A stretch of DNA of 64,000 bases from Saprospiraceae bacterium (GTDB taxonomy: Bacteria; Bacteroidota; Bacteroidia; Chitinophagales; Saprospiraceae): contig JAQXDE010000016.1 of assembly GCA_029251525.1 (NCBI GenBank), forward strand, positions 248,001 to 312,000, written 5' to 3'. This document shows positions 26,056 through 35,027 of the stretch, in pieces. Numbering within the stretch: position 1 is the stretch's first letter; each line of letters begins with the position of its first letter. The translations under genes were made by a program, and so were the position numbers. The notes beneath the pieces are model-generated. The model made no database searches, had not been told where the DNA came from, and was given only the letters and a program-made list of their open reading frames with translations.

Positions 26056-28437
26056 ATGAAACGAAAACATTTTATAGTACTACTTACTTTGGTGTTCTTC
26101 TCCAACTTAAGTTTCTCTCAAGTTAACTCAAAAAAGAAATCACCAGAAAAATTTACCATTAGTGGTTATATTGAAGATGAGAGGACTGGTGAAAAACTTA
26201 TTGCAGCCAATGTATTTGATGCTAAAGGTTTAGATGGTACTACTACCAATACCTACGGATTTTATAGTCTTAGCTTACCTAAAGATTCTGTCTATTTATC
26301 ATTTTCTTATATTGGTTATCAAACTAAGGTCATTCCTGTATATTTAGATAAAGATTTGAGCATAAATATAAAACTATCTGATGATTTATCTCTAGAAGAG
26401 GTGGAGGTAGTTGCTGAACGTTTTGGTCGGATAGAGGAAGAAACCCAAATGAGTAGAATTGAGGTACCCATTGAACTAATTAAGAGGTTACCCGCATTGC
26501 TAGGAGAAGTTGATGTATTAAAAACTTTGCAACTACTTCCTGGAGTTCAATCAGGAGGGGAGGGGCAAAGTGGGTTGTATGTTCGCGGAGGAAGTCCAGA
26601 TCAAAATTTGGTATTGTTAGATGGGGTTCCAATATATAATGTAAGTCATGTGTTAGGAATCTTCTCAGTTTTTAATGCAGATGCGATAAAAAATGTTACA
26701 CTTACCAAAGGTGGTTTTCCAGCAAGATATGGCGGTCGATTATCTTCTGTTTTAGAAATAAATATGAAGGAAGGCAATACTAAGGAACTTCATGGTGAAG
26801 GGGCAATTGGATTGATCTCTTCAAAATTAACGTTAGAAGGACCAATTATTTCGGATAAAACATCCTTTCTAATTTCTGCTCGAAGAACCTATGCTGATCT
26901 TATTTTTCGCCCAATCGTTAAAAAACAAAGTTCTATTGGTGGAGGACAAATTACGCCCAAGCTTTATTTCTATGATTTAAATGCTAAAATTCAACATAAA
27001 ATCAATGATAAGCATAGGTTATTTGTAAGTGCCTATTCTGGTGCTGATGTATTTTACAATAAATATGAGGATGAAGATTTTATTACTGAGGGAGGAATTG
27101 ATTGGGGGAATCTAATTAGTGCTTTAAGATGGAACTACCAGATTAATAATAAGTTATTTTTGAACACCACTATGACTTACAGCAATTATAATATCAATTT
27201 CGATGTTTCTAATGAGAATAAAGACTCTACTAACAAAGAGAAGTTCTCATCTAAATATATTTCAGGAATAGAAGATGTATCTGGTAAGTTAGATTTTGAT
27301 TTTATTCCAAATCCTAATCATTATATTCGTTTTGGAGTAAGTGCTACGCATCATACATATCGACCAGGGGCACTTTCCCTAAAATTAGAATCAGGAGGTG
27401 AATCACCAATTGATACTCTAATTGGTTCTCAAAAATTATCATCGATGGAATATGATCTTTATTTAGAGGATGAGATGAATTTTGGAAACTTTAAAGCTAA
27501 TGTTGGACTACATGCCTCAGGTTTGCGGGTAAATGATAAATTTTATAATTCTATCCAACCAAGATTAGGAATGAGGTATTTATTAGACAATGGAGTTGCC
27601 TTGAAAGGAGCATTTACTACTATGACTCAATTTATCAATCTATTGACAAGTGAAGCTCTAAGTTTACCAACTGATTTATGGGTTCCAAGTACTGAAAATG
27701 TAAAACCACAAGAATCATGGCAGGCTGCATTCGGTGCTGCAAAAACCATAAATGATAAGTTTGAGGTTTCTGTGGAAGGATTTTACAAACAAATGAAGAA
27801 TGTAGTTTCTTATAAAGAAGGAGCAAGTTTTTTCACAGGGTTTGGAACTGATTGGCAAACTAAAATTACTCAGGGAGATGGAGAAGCTTATGGTGCAGAG
27901 TTTTTTGTTCAAAAGAAAAAAGGAAGAACTACTGGTTGGATTGGTTATACTTTGTCGTGGAATTATAGACAATTTCCAGATATCAATGGTGGGCAAAGAT
28001 ATCCATTTAGATATGATCGAAGACATGATCTTTCGGTAGTAGTGTCTCACGAATTGAATGATAGAATTGCTTTTTCAGGTGCATGGGTTTATGGTACCGG
28101 AAACGCTATATCATTACCTACGGCTAGGTACTCTGTTTCAGGTGGTAGTTATTCGTGGGGAACATTTTTTTCTGATGTAGAAGTTTTAGGTGATAAGAAT
28201 GCTTATCGTATGTCAGATTATCACAGATTAGATTTTAGTGTGGAGTTTAGAAAGCAAAAAGCTAAGTTTGAGAGAAAATGGATAATTAGCGTTTATAATG
28301 CCTATTGGAATAAAAACCCATATTATCTTTTTGCAGAAAGAGTTTACGATTCAAATACTCAAACTTATAAAAGAGAGTTAAAGGAGATTAGCATACTTCC
28401 GATTATTCCCTCGGTAACTTATTCTTTTAAGTTTTAA
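26056..28437 (+). CDS. TonB-dependent outer-membrane receptor with carboxypeptidase-like N-terminal domain
   Basis: The ATG at 26056 is preferred over an upstream TTG because it starts a clear signal peptide (MKRKHFIVLLTLVFFSNLSFSQ), giving 793 residues. A CarboxypepD_reg-like beta domain (about 30-115, ISGYIEDERTGEKLIAAN) leads to the plug (about 140-250: LKTLQLLPGVQSGG, SGLYVRGGSPDQNLVLLDG, GGFPARYGGRLSSVLEI). The 22-strand barrel follows and the protein ends in TYSFKF. Such receptors import or export ligands with TonB-ExbBD energy. The next gene, 28 bp downstream, is a DUF4249 lipoprotein, which commonly accompanies this receptor subclass in place of SusD. The substrate is unknown. Confidence 0.9.
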   Translation: MKRKHFIVLLTLVFFSNLSFSQVNSKKKSPEKFTISGYIEDERTGEKLIAANVFDAKGLDGTTTNTYGFYSLSLPKDSVYLSFSYIGYQTKVIPVYLDKDLSINIKLSDDLSLEEVEVVAERFGRIEEETQMSRIEVPIELIKRLPALLGEVDVLKTLQLLPGVQSGGEGQSGLYVRGGSPDQNLVLLDGVPIYNVSHVLGIFSVFNADAIKNVTLTKGGFPARYGGRLSSVLEINMKEGNTKELHGEGAIGLISSKLTLEGPIISDKTSFLISARRTYADLIFRPIVKKQSSIGGGQITPKLYFYDLNAKIQHKINDKHRLFVSAYSGADVFYNKYEDEDFITEGGIDWGNLISALRWNYQINNKLFLNTTMTYSNYNINFDVSNENKDSTNKEKFSSKYISGIEDVSGKLDFDFIPNPNHYIRFGVSATHHTYRPGALSLKLESGGESPIDTLIGSQKLSSMEYDLYLEDEMNFGNFKANVGLHASGLRVNDKFYNSIQPRLGMRYLLDNGVALKGAFTTMTQFINLLTSEALSLPTDLWVPSTENVKPQESWQAAFGAAKTINDKFEVSVEGFYKQMKNVVSYKEGASFFTGFGTDWQTKITQGDGEAYGAEFFVQKKKGRTTGWIGYTLSWNYRQFPDINGGQRYPFRYDRRHDLSVVVSHELNDRIAFSGAWVYGTGNAISLPTARYSVSGGSYSWGTFFSDVEVLGDKNAYRMSDYHRLDFSVEFRKQKAKFERKWIISVYNAYWNKNPYYLFAERVYDSNTQTYKRELKEISILPIIPSVTYSFKF

Positions 28438-28465
28438 TTAAAAAAAACTAAAATATAGATATAAA

Positions 28466-29386
28466 ATGAATGATTTAAAATATTTTGTATTCACATTATT
28501 TTTATTGAGTTTGGTGAGTTGCGAAGATGATCGTTTTTCATCCACGAAGGTGATTGAGTTTCCTGACCATGTTTCAAAATTGGCGGTTACGTCTCATTTA
28601 TCAGTACCGGTATCCTCTGAATTTGTTTATCAGACAGCACCAACTGCTTTTGTTGGAAATAGCTTAGGAATTGTAGAAGATGTAGATTTTTCTATTTTTC
28701 CTGACGCTTCAGTTAAACTTTATAAAGAGGATGAACTCTTATTTGATTTTACTTATGAAACTGATAATAATTTATTTAAGGGGCCAGAAACTATAGAGCT
28801 AACTGAAGGAACCTATCGAATGGATGTTTCAGCAGATGGGTATGAGTCTCTTTCTACTACACAAGTAATGCCATCGAAGGCTAAAATACAAGAGGTAACT
28901 TATGAGTTTGAAAAAGTTCCTTATGATTTTGATGAAAACCTATACGATCTATTGAAAGTGACAATAGATGATCCTGCAGATGAGGAAAATTTTTATGCTT
29001 TCGAATTATATTTTACGGTAAAAAGTAGCTTCAATGCAGATACTATAACATTCGAAGCATATTCTTTTACGGATGATCCTGTTGTAGAATATGGCTATGA
29101 TGTTGGTGAAATAATTCCAGATATTTCTTTTAACGGAAATTCCTATGATTTAAGATTGTTACAAAAAAGTGAATGGAGTGTTAGTCAAGGAGATGAGTTA
29201 ATTTCTGCTAATGTGATTATTTATTCTTTGTCGAAAGATTACTATTTTTATGAAACTACTCGAAGTTTAAATTCAGATGCACAAGGAAACCCTTTTGCAG
29301 AACCAGTTTTGGTTCATAGTAATTTTGAGAATGGATTTGGAGTTTTCACTTTAAATAACGCGGTAGAATATCGATATGAATTTTAG
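28466..29386 (+). CDS. DUF4249-family surface lipoprotein
   Basis: A 306-residue protein with a lipobox LVSC and lipidated C19 followed by EDD. Acidic residues just after the Cys fit the Bacteroidota lipoprotein export signal for surface display. The body shows the DUF4249 pattern: early beta-sandwich (LAVTSHLSVPVSSEF), ASVKLYKEDELLFDF, EGTYRMDVSADGYE, then a long second half ending in an EPVLVHSNFENGFGVF segment typical of the family. It is transcribed with the TonB-dependent receptor 28 bp upstream and probably acts as its surface accessory subunit. Confidence 0.85.
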   Translation: MNDLKYFVFTLFLLSLVSCEDDRFSSTKVIEFPDHVSKLAVTSHLSVPVSSEFVYQTAPTAFVGNSLGIVEDVDFSIFPDASVKLYKEDELLFDFTYETDNNLFKGPETIELTEGTYRMDVSADGYESLSTTQVMPSKAKIQEVTYEFEKVPYDFDENLYDLLKVTIDDPADEENFYAFELYFTVKSSFNADTITFEAYSFTDDPVVEYGYDVGEIIPDISFNGNSYDLRLLQKSEWSVSQGDELISANVIIYSLSKDYYFYETTRSLNSDAQGNPFAEPVLVHSNFENGFGVFTLNNAVEYRYEF

Positions 29387-29508
29387 GGACGAATAAATTA
29401 TCGTGGTAATAAGATAGTTTCAGAGAATTTGATAGTTATTCATATAAAATAAGTCAATTTTTATTAAATATTTATCTTTTGACCAGTTATCCTTACAAGA
29501 GGAGCTGG

Positions 29509-29574
29509 CCGAATTAAATTTAAAACGCCAAACTCTTGTATAAGAGAGAGTTTGGCGTTTTAAATTTAATTCGG
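29509..29574. terminator. Exceptionally long perfect inverted repeat, bidirectional terminator
   Basis: A perfect 28-bp stem (arms 29509-29536 and 29547-29574) with a 10-nt loop. The inner half is GC-containing (AAAACGCCAAACTCT) and the outer half AT-rich. It lies between convergent genes, the DUF4249 lipoprotein and the Nudix hydrolase, and is the longest uninterrupted stem noticed in the window. Confidence 0.8.
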
Positions 29575-29596
29575 AGAGTTACAGGATTTCTTCTGA

Positions 29597-30142
29597 TTAA
29601 GAAAAGAGCAATAATTTAGTTTTCATGATAGTAGCAAAAGAAAGGGAATCGGTTATTTCTCCATTCATAACCATCTCAAATGCTTTTTCGAAAGGTACTT
29701 TTTTTACCATCAACTCTTCACATGGTTCTGGACTTGATTTACCAAAGGAAAGCTCTTGAGCAATGTAGCAAACTCCAAATTCGTCGGTTACAGAATTCGA
29801 GGTGTGAATTTCTAAAAGTTTAGTCCATTTTTTTGCTGTAATTCCAGTCTCTTCCTTTAATTCATTTTTTGCAGCTTGAAGTGGTTCAATTGAATTTATG
29901 CATCCTCCCTCAGGAATTTCCCAGGAATACTCTCCCAAAGTATAACGATATTGTCCTACTAACCAAGTATTATTTTCGTGATCTAGAGGGAGTACACCTA
30001 CTGCTATATTTTTAAAATGTACCTTCCCATAAATTCCATTTTGGCCTGAAGGATTGATTACTTTTCGATGGGTAATATTGATCCAATTATTATCATATAC
30101 TTCATTAATAGAAATAGTTTTCCAGGGGTTATTTGTACTCAT
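29597..30142 (-). CDS. Nudix hydrolase, ADP-ribose pyrophosphatase-like
   Basis: A 181-residue Nudix protein. The N-terminal strand pattern (KTISINEVYDNNWINITHRKV, VGVLPLDHENNTWLVGQYRY) and WEIPEGG resemble ADP-sugar pyrophosphatases. The Nudix box is residues 79-101 and keeps the metal-binding ELKEETG core (E94, E97, E98). The canonical Arg at box position 15 is Asn (N93), and the early Glu is shifted by one (E86). Activity on a nucleoside-diphosphate-linked substrate in the cytoplasm is likely, but the substrate is not determined. It stands alone and converges on the receptor operon. Confidence 0.88.
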   Translation of the reverse strand: MSTNNPWKTISINEVYDNNWINITHRKVINPSGQNGIYGKVHFKNIAVGVLPLDHENNTWLVGQYRYTLGEYSWEIPEGGCINSIEPLQAAKNELKEETGITAKKWTKLLEIHTSNSVTDEFGVCYIAQELSFGKSSPEPCEELMVKKVPFEKAFEMVMNGEITDSLSFATIMKTKLLLFS

Positions 30143-30743
30143 AAAAATTATTTTATTTCAAAACGCAATAAAAGTATGAGTAGTTTCGCCTGATGAGCTT
30201 ACTTTTTAATTTTATTTTTAGGTTGGTGAGTTTACTATTTTCCAAAGTGAATATATATTATTAGGAATAGAGCTAAATAGGGTGTTTTTTTGAATAATCT
30301 AGCGTATTAAAACTTTACTTTAGAAACTAGTATTTAGATGATAATAGCACAAAACTATTCGGAATAAACTTTAATCAGGGAAGTTATTTTTAAAAAAAAT
30401 AAAATTATCTTTGGTATGATGTTCAAAAGAATTTTTTTAGATCCTAGATTAATCCTATGAAAAAGATTAAAAGCTCACAATATTTTTCCCAAAAAAGGGA
30501 TTTATATTAAGGATTTATCAAATAGGTGATCCTTTCTTTTCAGCCTAACTCCAACAATCAATAGCTTTTTAGTGCTTTACATTAGTCAATTACCAACTAT
30601 TACAGTTGATATAATATGCTATCATTCTGTAAAATATTGATATTCAACGTTTTAAAAATAAATAAATAAAACAAGAGTAGTACTTTAGTTAAATATAATC
30701 GTAACCTTAAATAATTAAACAACCGAAAGATATTTACCCCGTG
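30143..30743. other. Divergent intergenic region, 601 bp
   Basis: AT-rich spacer between the Nudix gene (minus) and the large T9SS gene (plus). TACTTTAG near 30680 matches seven of eight positions of the -7 consensus. Nothing else was seen. Confidence 0.45.
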
Positions 30744-33700
30744 ATGAAAAATCGTAACCGCCTCTTTCAATTTGCTAAACAAATCATTCTTGCGATAGCA
30801 ATTATTTCTTTATATCCTTCTAATAATATTGCCCAAGTCCAAGTAGGAGTAACTATTAATTCCGGAAATTCGACCACTACTTGTACTGATATTTTTGGAT
30901 CACCCGATCCCTTATGGAGAGTTCGTGTCGGTACTGGAGCTTGGGTAAACTATTCTAATAATAATTCTGATCCCAATGTGGCAACTTACCCAAATTTAGC
31001 TTGGGGTTTTCCATTTGATTGTCAAGAAGATATTCCAACTTCTATTCAAGTTTGTTTAGGTGCATTTGAAGACGATTTATTTGGAGAAAGTTGTGTTGAG
31101 GAAGATTGCCTAGATTTTGCTGTGCCTACACTTGGGAATATATCAAATTATACATTTAGCTTACCTGTTGGTGGTGCATCTGAAGCAACTATTGATTTTT
31201 CAATTGGAGCTACAGGGATGTATTTTGAAAGTTTGAATGATGAACTATGTAATGCCACAAATTTTGGAGTGTTATTAACAGGTGAAACTCTTGGCGATGC
31301 GAGTGCTGGAGGGTATAATAATTTATGTTCTAGTAATTTTAATGAACCTAATCCATTAAATGATGGCCAATGGCCAAATGAGCAAGGTGTTTGGTTGGAG
31401 TTTACCACATCGAATACACCCGGATACGAGATTGTTATAGATGCGCTGAATGATCCACAAAATATAGGTAATGCTATGAACATAGAGTTGGCTGTTTACA
31501 CTTCCGATGATGGGACTTGTAGTGGTAATATGATATTGATTGCATCGTCATATATTGGAAGTGATTTTGATGAATCCCTAGCTTTTGATTGTCCAGAGCC
31601 AAATCAAACCTATTTTATTTTAGTTGATGGAAGAGATTTTGATCTAGAGATGGAAGGACATTTTGGAATAGAAATTTCGGATATTGGTGTGATGGCTGCT
31701 CCAGATGTCAGATGTGATGCTTATGATTTAGGAATGGTACCTGTAGGTGGAAATATTGGAGTATATAACGTGCACAACGAATGTGCGGATAATATTGGAG
31801 ACCCAAATCCATCAGCTTTTATTAGTCAAAATTCAGTTTGGTTTACTTTTCAAGCACCTCTTTCTGGAAGTGTATTAGTGGAGGTATTAAGTGTAGATGG
31901 AGCACCATGGAATAATGGAATTGGAGCCCAGATTGGAGTTTATCGCTCATTTAATAATACTTGTACTGGATTTTTCTTTGAAGTTGAAAGTAGTTTTACT
32001 GCTTTCAATAATGATGAATCTATTGAATTAAACTGTCTAGATGCTGGAGATAATTATTGGATTTTGGTTGATGGTTCAGGATCCAATACTGCCGGTATAT
32101 TTGATGTGATTGTGACAGATTTGGAAAATTACCCACCAGAACTAACTATTGATACTATTGTCTGTTTTGGGGGAAGTTTCTCTATTGGATCCTCGACTTA
32201 TACAACAACTGGAAATTTCACAAATGTATTTAACCAAGTAAATGGTTGTGACAGCACTGTTTATACAAATTTAATAGTCGCAGATTCTCTCGCTGCAATT
32301 GCACTTCCAGCAACTTTGGCAAGTTCTTCAACTATGGCAGACGGAAGTGTTATTTCAAACGAAACAGGAGGAATATTTCCTTTTACTTATTTATGGAGTA
32401 ATGGAGCCACTTCTCAATTGAATGATGGTATTCCTGCCGGAAATTATTGTGTAACCATTACAGATGCTATTGGGTGCACTGCAGAAGATTGTGTTGATTT
32501 AGATTTTTCAATACTTTCAGCAAATGCAACTGGTGATGTTCTGAATTGCTTTGGTGATGAAGATGGGATAATTTCATTTTCAGTTTCCAATGGAAATTCA
32601 CCATATTCTTATTCTTACGAAAATACCAATAACCCAGCGATAATCGGTTCTGGAGCTATTGACGTTGATGGTGATTTGATTGTTATAAATAGTCTGCCTG
32701 CTGGTAATTATCAAATTGAGATTGAAGATAATGGTGGAAGTACAACTATGGCTTTTGCAATAATTTCAGAGCCCATGGAGATAAGCTCTAGTCAAGATTT
32801 TATTTTGTGTTTTGGAGAAAGTTTAATGATTGGAAATACAACATACGATGAAACAGGGACAATTTCTGAAACGCTTATTGCCGCAAATGGTTGTGATAGC
32901 TTAATTACAGGAATGGTCACTATTTATCCAGACCCTTCATTAACTATTGATTCTACTATTTGTTTTGGAGAAAGTATTTTAATAGTCAATTCACTTTATT
33001 CTGCCAGCGGGATTTATCTTGATACATTAATTAATGGAGATGGTTGTGATAGTATAATTACGACGAATTTAATTGTTTTAGACGAGATTAATATCGTTTT
33101 TGAGGTCAATATTTTACCAACAGGATATAATCAATCTAATGGTATGATGACAGCACAAGTTACAGGTGGAGACGGGGATTATACCTTTTTATGGTCAGAT
33201 GGACAATTAACTACTACAGCAAATAATCTTATAGGAGGTTCTGAATATTGTGTAAGTATCATTGACGGAAATGGATGTACGAAGGAATATTGTGATACTA
33301 TTTTATACGAGCCAGATATTGCGATAGTGGTGAATGATACATTAAATTGTTTTGGAGATTCTAATGGGAATTTGACGTTGTCGGTAACAAATGGATTAGG
33401 AGATTATAATTTCAATTGGATAAATTTTGAGAGTGGAACAACTGGAGTTGGAATGATAGAAGGAAATATTGGATCAACCACCATTACTAATTTGGCAACA
33501 GGTAATTATAATATTACGATAACTGATACCTACGTTACGCAAATTATTTCAGTAGAAATTTTCGAACCATTACCTTTACAAGTCGAAACTATCTCTAATC
33601 AAAATGTTACTTGTCAAGGTGATTGTGACGGGAGTGTTGTTTTGAATGCAACAGGTGGGATTGGACCATACTCCTTTAATTGGTCTGGTGGAGTTTCACC

Positions 33701-34802
33701 TATTTTTGATCCAGTCAATCTTTGTTCAGGCGATTATATGGTTACAATTACTGATGCAAATAATTGTACCATCAGCTATAATTTGACTATTGATGATCCC
33801 GTTTCTTTTTCAGTTGTTATCGAAGAGTTAGAATCTATTAGCTGTGTAGGTGAAGCAGATGGACAATTATCTGCTGCTACAACTGGAGGTACTGGAACTA
33901 ATTTTCAATATTTATGGAGTGACACAAACATTGGAAGTTTTAATAGCAATTTAGAATCTGGAACCTATGAAGTTACTGTTCTAGATGTAGCAGGTTGCAC
34001 TGCTGTTGCCACCTACGAATTAAGTGAACCAGTCCCAATAAATTTTGATTTAGAGATTACGGATGTAAATTGTTGGAATGGATTAAATAGTGGAAGTATT
34101 GTAGTTGAGAATGTTTCAGGAGGAACTGGTCTTTATGTCTATGCGATTGAACAAAATGGATATAGTAGTGCACCTAGTTTTAACCAATTGAATTCTGGAA
34201 CTTATCAGGTTTATGTTCAAGACGAAAATGGTTGCAACAAAAATGAAACAGCTGTTATAAATTCACCTAATCAATTAGAAGTTAATTTGGGAGATGATTT
34301 TGAAATTAATCTAGGAGAATCAGTCAGTTTAGAGGTCATTATTGGATCAGATAATGCTTTGTTAGAGTGGAATTTGGATAGTTGTAAAAATTGCCCAATA
34401 CTTGATTTAATACCTTTAAATACTACAGCCTACCAAGTTAATGCAATCGATACTATTACAGGTTGTACTGACTCTGATGTAGTCTGGGTTTATGTTTCAA
34501 AGGAACGAAAGGTTTTTATACCAAACGCATTTTCCCCGGATGAAAATGGATTAAATGATTATGCTACAGTTTTTGCTGATGATGTTAGTGTTCGCTCTAT
34601 TCCAAGTTTTAGAATATTTAATCGTTGGGGAGACTTAGTTTTTGAGAAAGAAAATTTAATTCCAAATATGGAGACAGAAGGATGGGATGGATATTTTAAT
34701 AACGAAAAAATGCAAAATGGAGTTTATATTTATATAGTCGAGATTGAATTTATTGATGGTGAAACCGAAGTTTTCAAAGGAGATATCACTCTAATGAAAT
34801 AG
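30744..34802 (+). CDS. Large T9SS-secreted surface protein with SprB-type repeats (1352 aa)
   Basis: The ATG at 30744 is taken over the GTG immediately before it. A signal peptide ends near residue 30 (NNIAQ). The N-terminal third holds pre-peptidase-like modules (GVWLEFTTSNTPGYEIVID, SVWFTFQAPLSGSVLVEV, YWILVDGSG). Three short units of the CFGxSxxIGxxxY...NGCDS type follow, then several SprB-like repeats (CNGDxDGSI style: CFGDEDGIISF, CQGDCDGSVVLN, CVGEADGQLSA). A CKNCP module comes next, and then a type B T9SS sorting domain (FIPNAFSPDENGLND, IFNRWGDLVFE, GWDGYFNNEKMQNGVY). SprB-like proteins are cell-surface adhesins of gliding bacteria; a matching role here is inference. It ends 225 bp before a receptor gene. 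Confidence 0.88.
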   Translation: MKNRNRLFQFAKQIILAIAIISLYPSNNIAQVQVGVTINSGNSTTTCTDIFGSPDPLWRVRVGTGAWVNYSNNNSDPNVATYPNLAWGFPFDCQEDIPTSIQVCLGAFEDDLFGESCVEEDCLDFAVPTLGNISNYTFSLPVGGASEATIDFSIGATGMYFESLNDELCNATNFGVLLTGETLGDASAGGYNNLCSSNFNEPNPLNDGQWPNEQGVWLEFTTSNTPGYEIVIDALNDPQNIGNAMNIELAVYTSDDGTCSGNMILIASSYIGSDFDESLAFDCPEPNQTYFILVDGRDFDLEMEGHFGIEISDIGVMAAPDVRCDAYDLGMVPVGGNIGVYNVHNECADNIGDPNPSAFISQNSVWFTFQAPLSGSVLVEVLSVDGAPWNNGIGAQIGVYRSFNNTCTGFFFEVESSFTAFNNDESIELNCLDAGDNYWILVDGSGSNTAGIFDVIVTDLENYPPELTIDTIVCFGGSFSIGSSTYTTTGNFTNVFNQVNGCDSTVYTNLIVADSLAAIALPATLASSSTMADGSVISNETGGIFPFTYLWSNGATSQLNDGIPAGNYCVTITDAIGCTAEDCVDLDFSILSANATGDVLNCFGDEDGIISFSVSNGNSPYSYSYENTNNPAIIGSGAIDVDGDLIVINSLPAGNYQIEIEDNGGSTTMAFAIISEPMEISSSQDFILCFGESLMIGNTTYDETGTISETLIAANGCDSLITGMVTIYPDPSLTIDSTICFGESILIVNSLYSASGIYLDTLINGDGCDSIITTNLIVLDEINIVFEVNILPTGYNQSNGMMTAQVTGGDGDYTFLWSDGQLTTTANNLIGGSEYCVSIIDGNGCTKEYCDTILYEPDIAIVVNDTLNCFGDSNGNLTLSVTNGLGDYNFNWINFESGTTGVGMIEGNIGSTTITNLATGNYNITITDTYVTQIISVEIFEPLPLQVETISNQNVTCQGDCDGSVVLNATGGIGPYSFNWSGGVSPIFDPVNLCSGDYMVTITDANNCTISYNLTIDDPVSFSVVIEELESISCVGEADGQLSAATTGGTGTNFQYLWSDTNIGSFNSNLESGTYEVTVLDVAGCTAVATYELSEPVPINFDLEITDVNCWNGLNSGSIVVENVSGGTGLYVYAIEQNGYSSAPSFNQLNSGTYQVYVQDENGCNKNETAVINSPNQLEVNLGDDFEINLGESVSLEVIIGSDNALLEWNLDSCKNCPILDLIPLNTTAYQVNAIDTITGCTDSDVVWVYVSKERKVFIPNAFSPDENGLNDYATVFADDVSVRSIPSFRIFNRWGDLVFEKENLIPNMETEGWDGYFNNEKMQNGVYIYIVEIEFIDGETEVFKGDITLMK

Positions 34803-35027
34803 TTTCACTAGTTGTAATATTTCTTTGTAAAAGTATTGTTTAGCAAGAGAATCCCTGAAATTGCTTTTTCAATCTTTAAACCATTTCATGAAAAAAAGTT
34901 GTACTTTTATCAGATTCAATATTTTCGCCATTAGATTTTTTACCCATCCCCTGAATTTTTTACTAAAATATTATTTTAGGCAGCCAAGCACTTTTGTAAT
35001 ATAAGACTTAATAAAGCAGCAAACACA

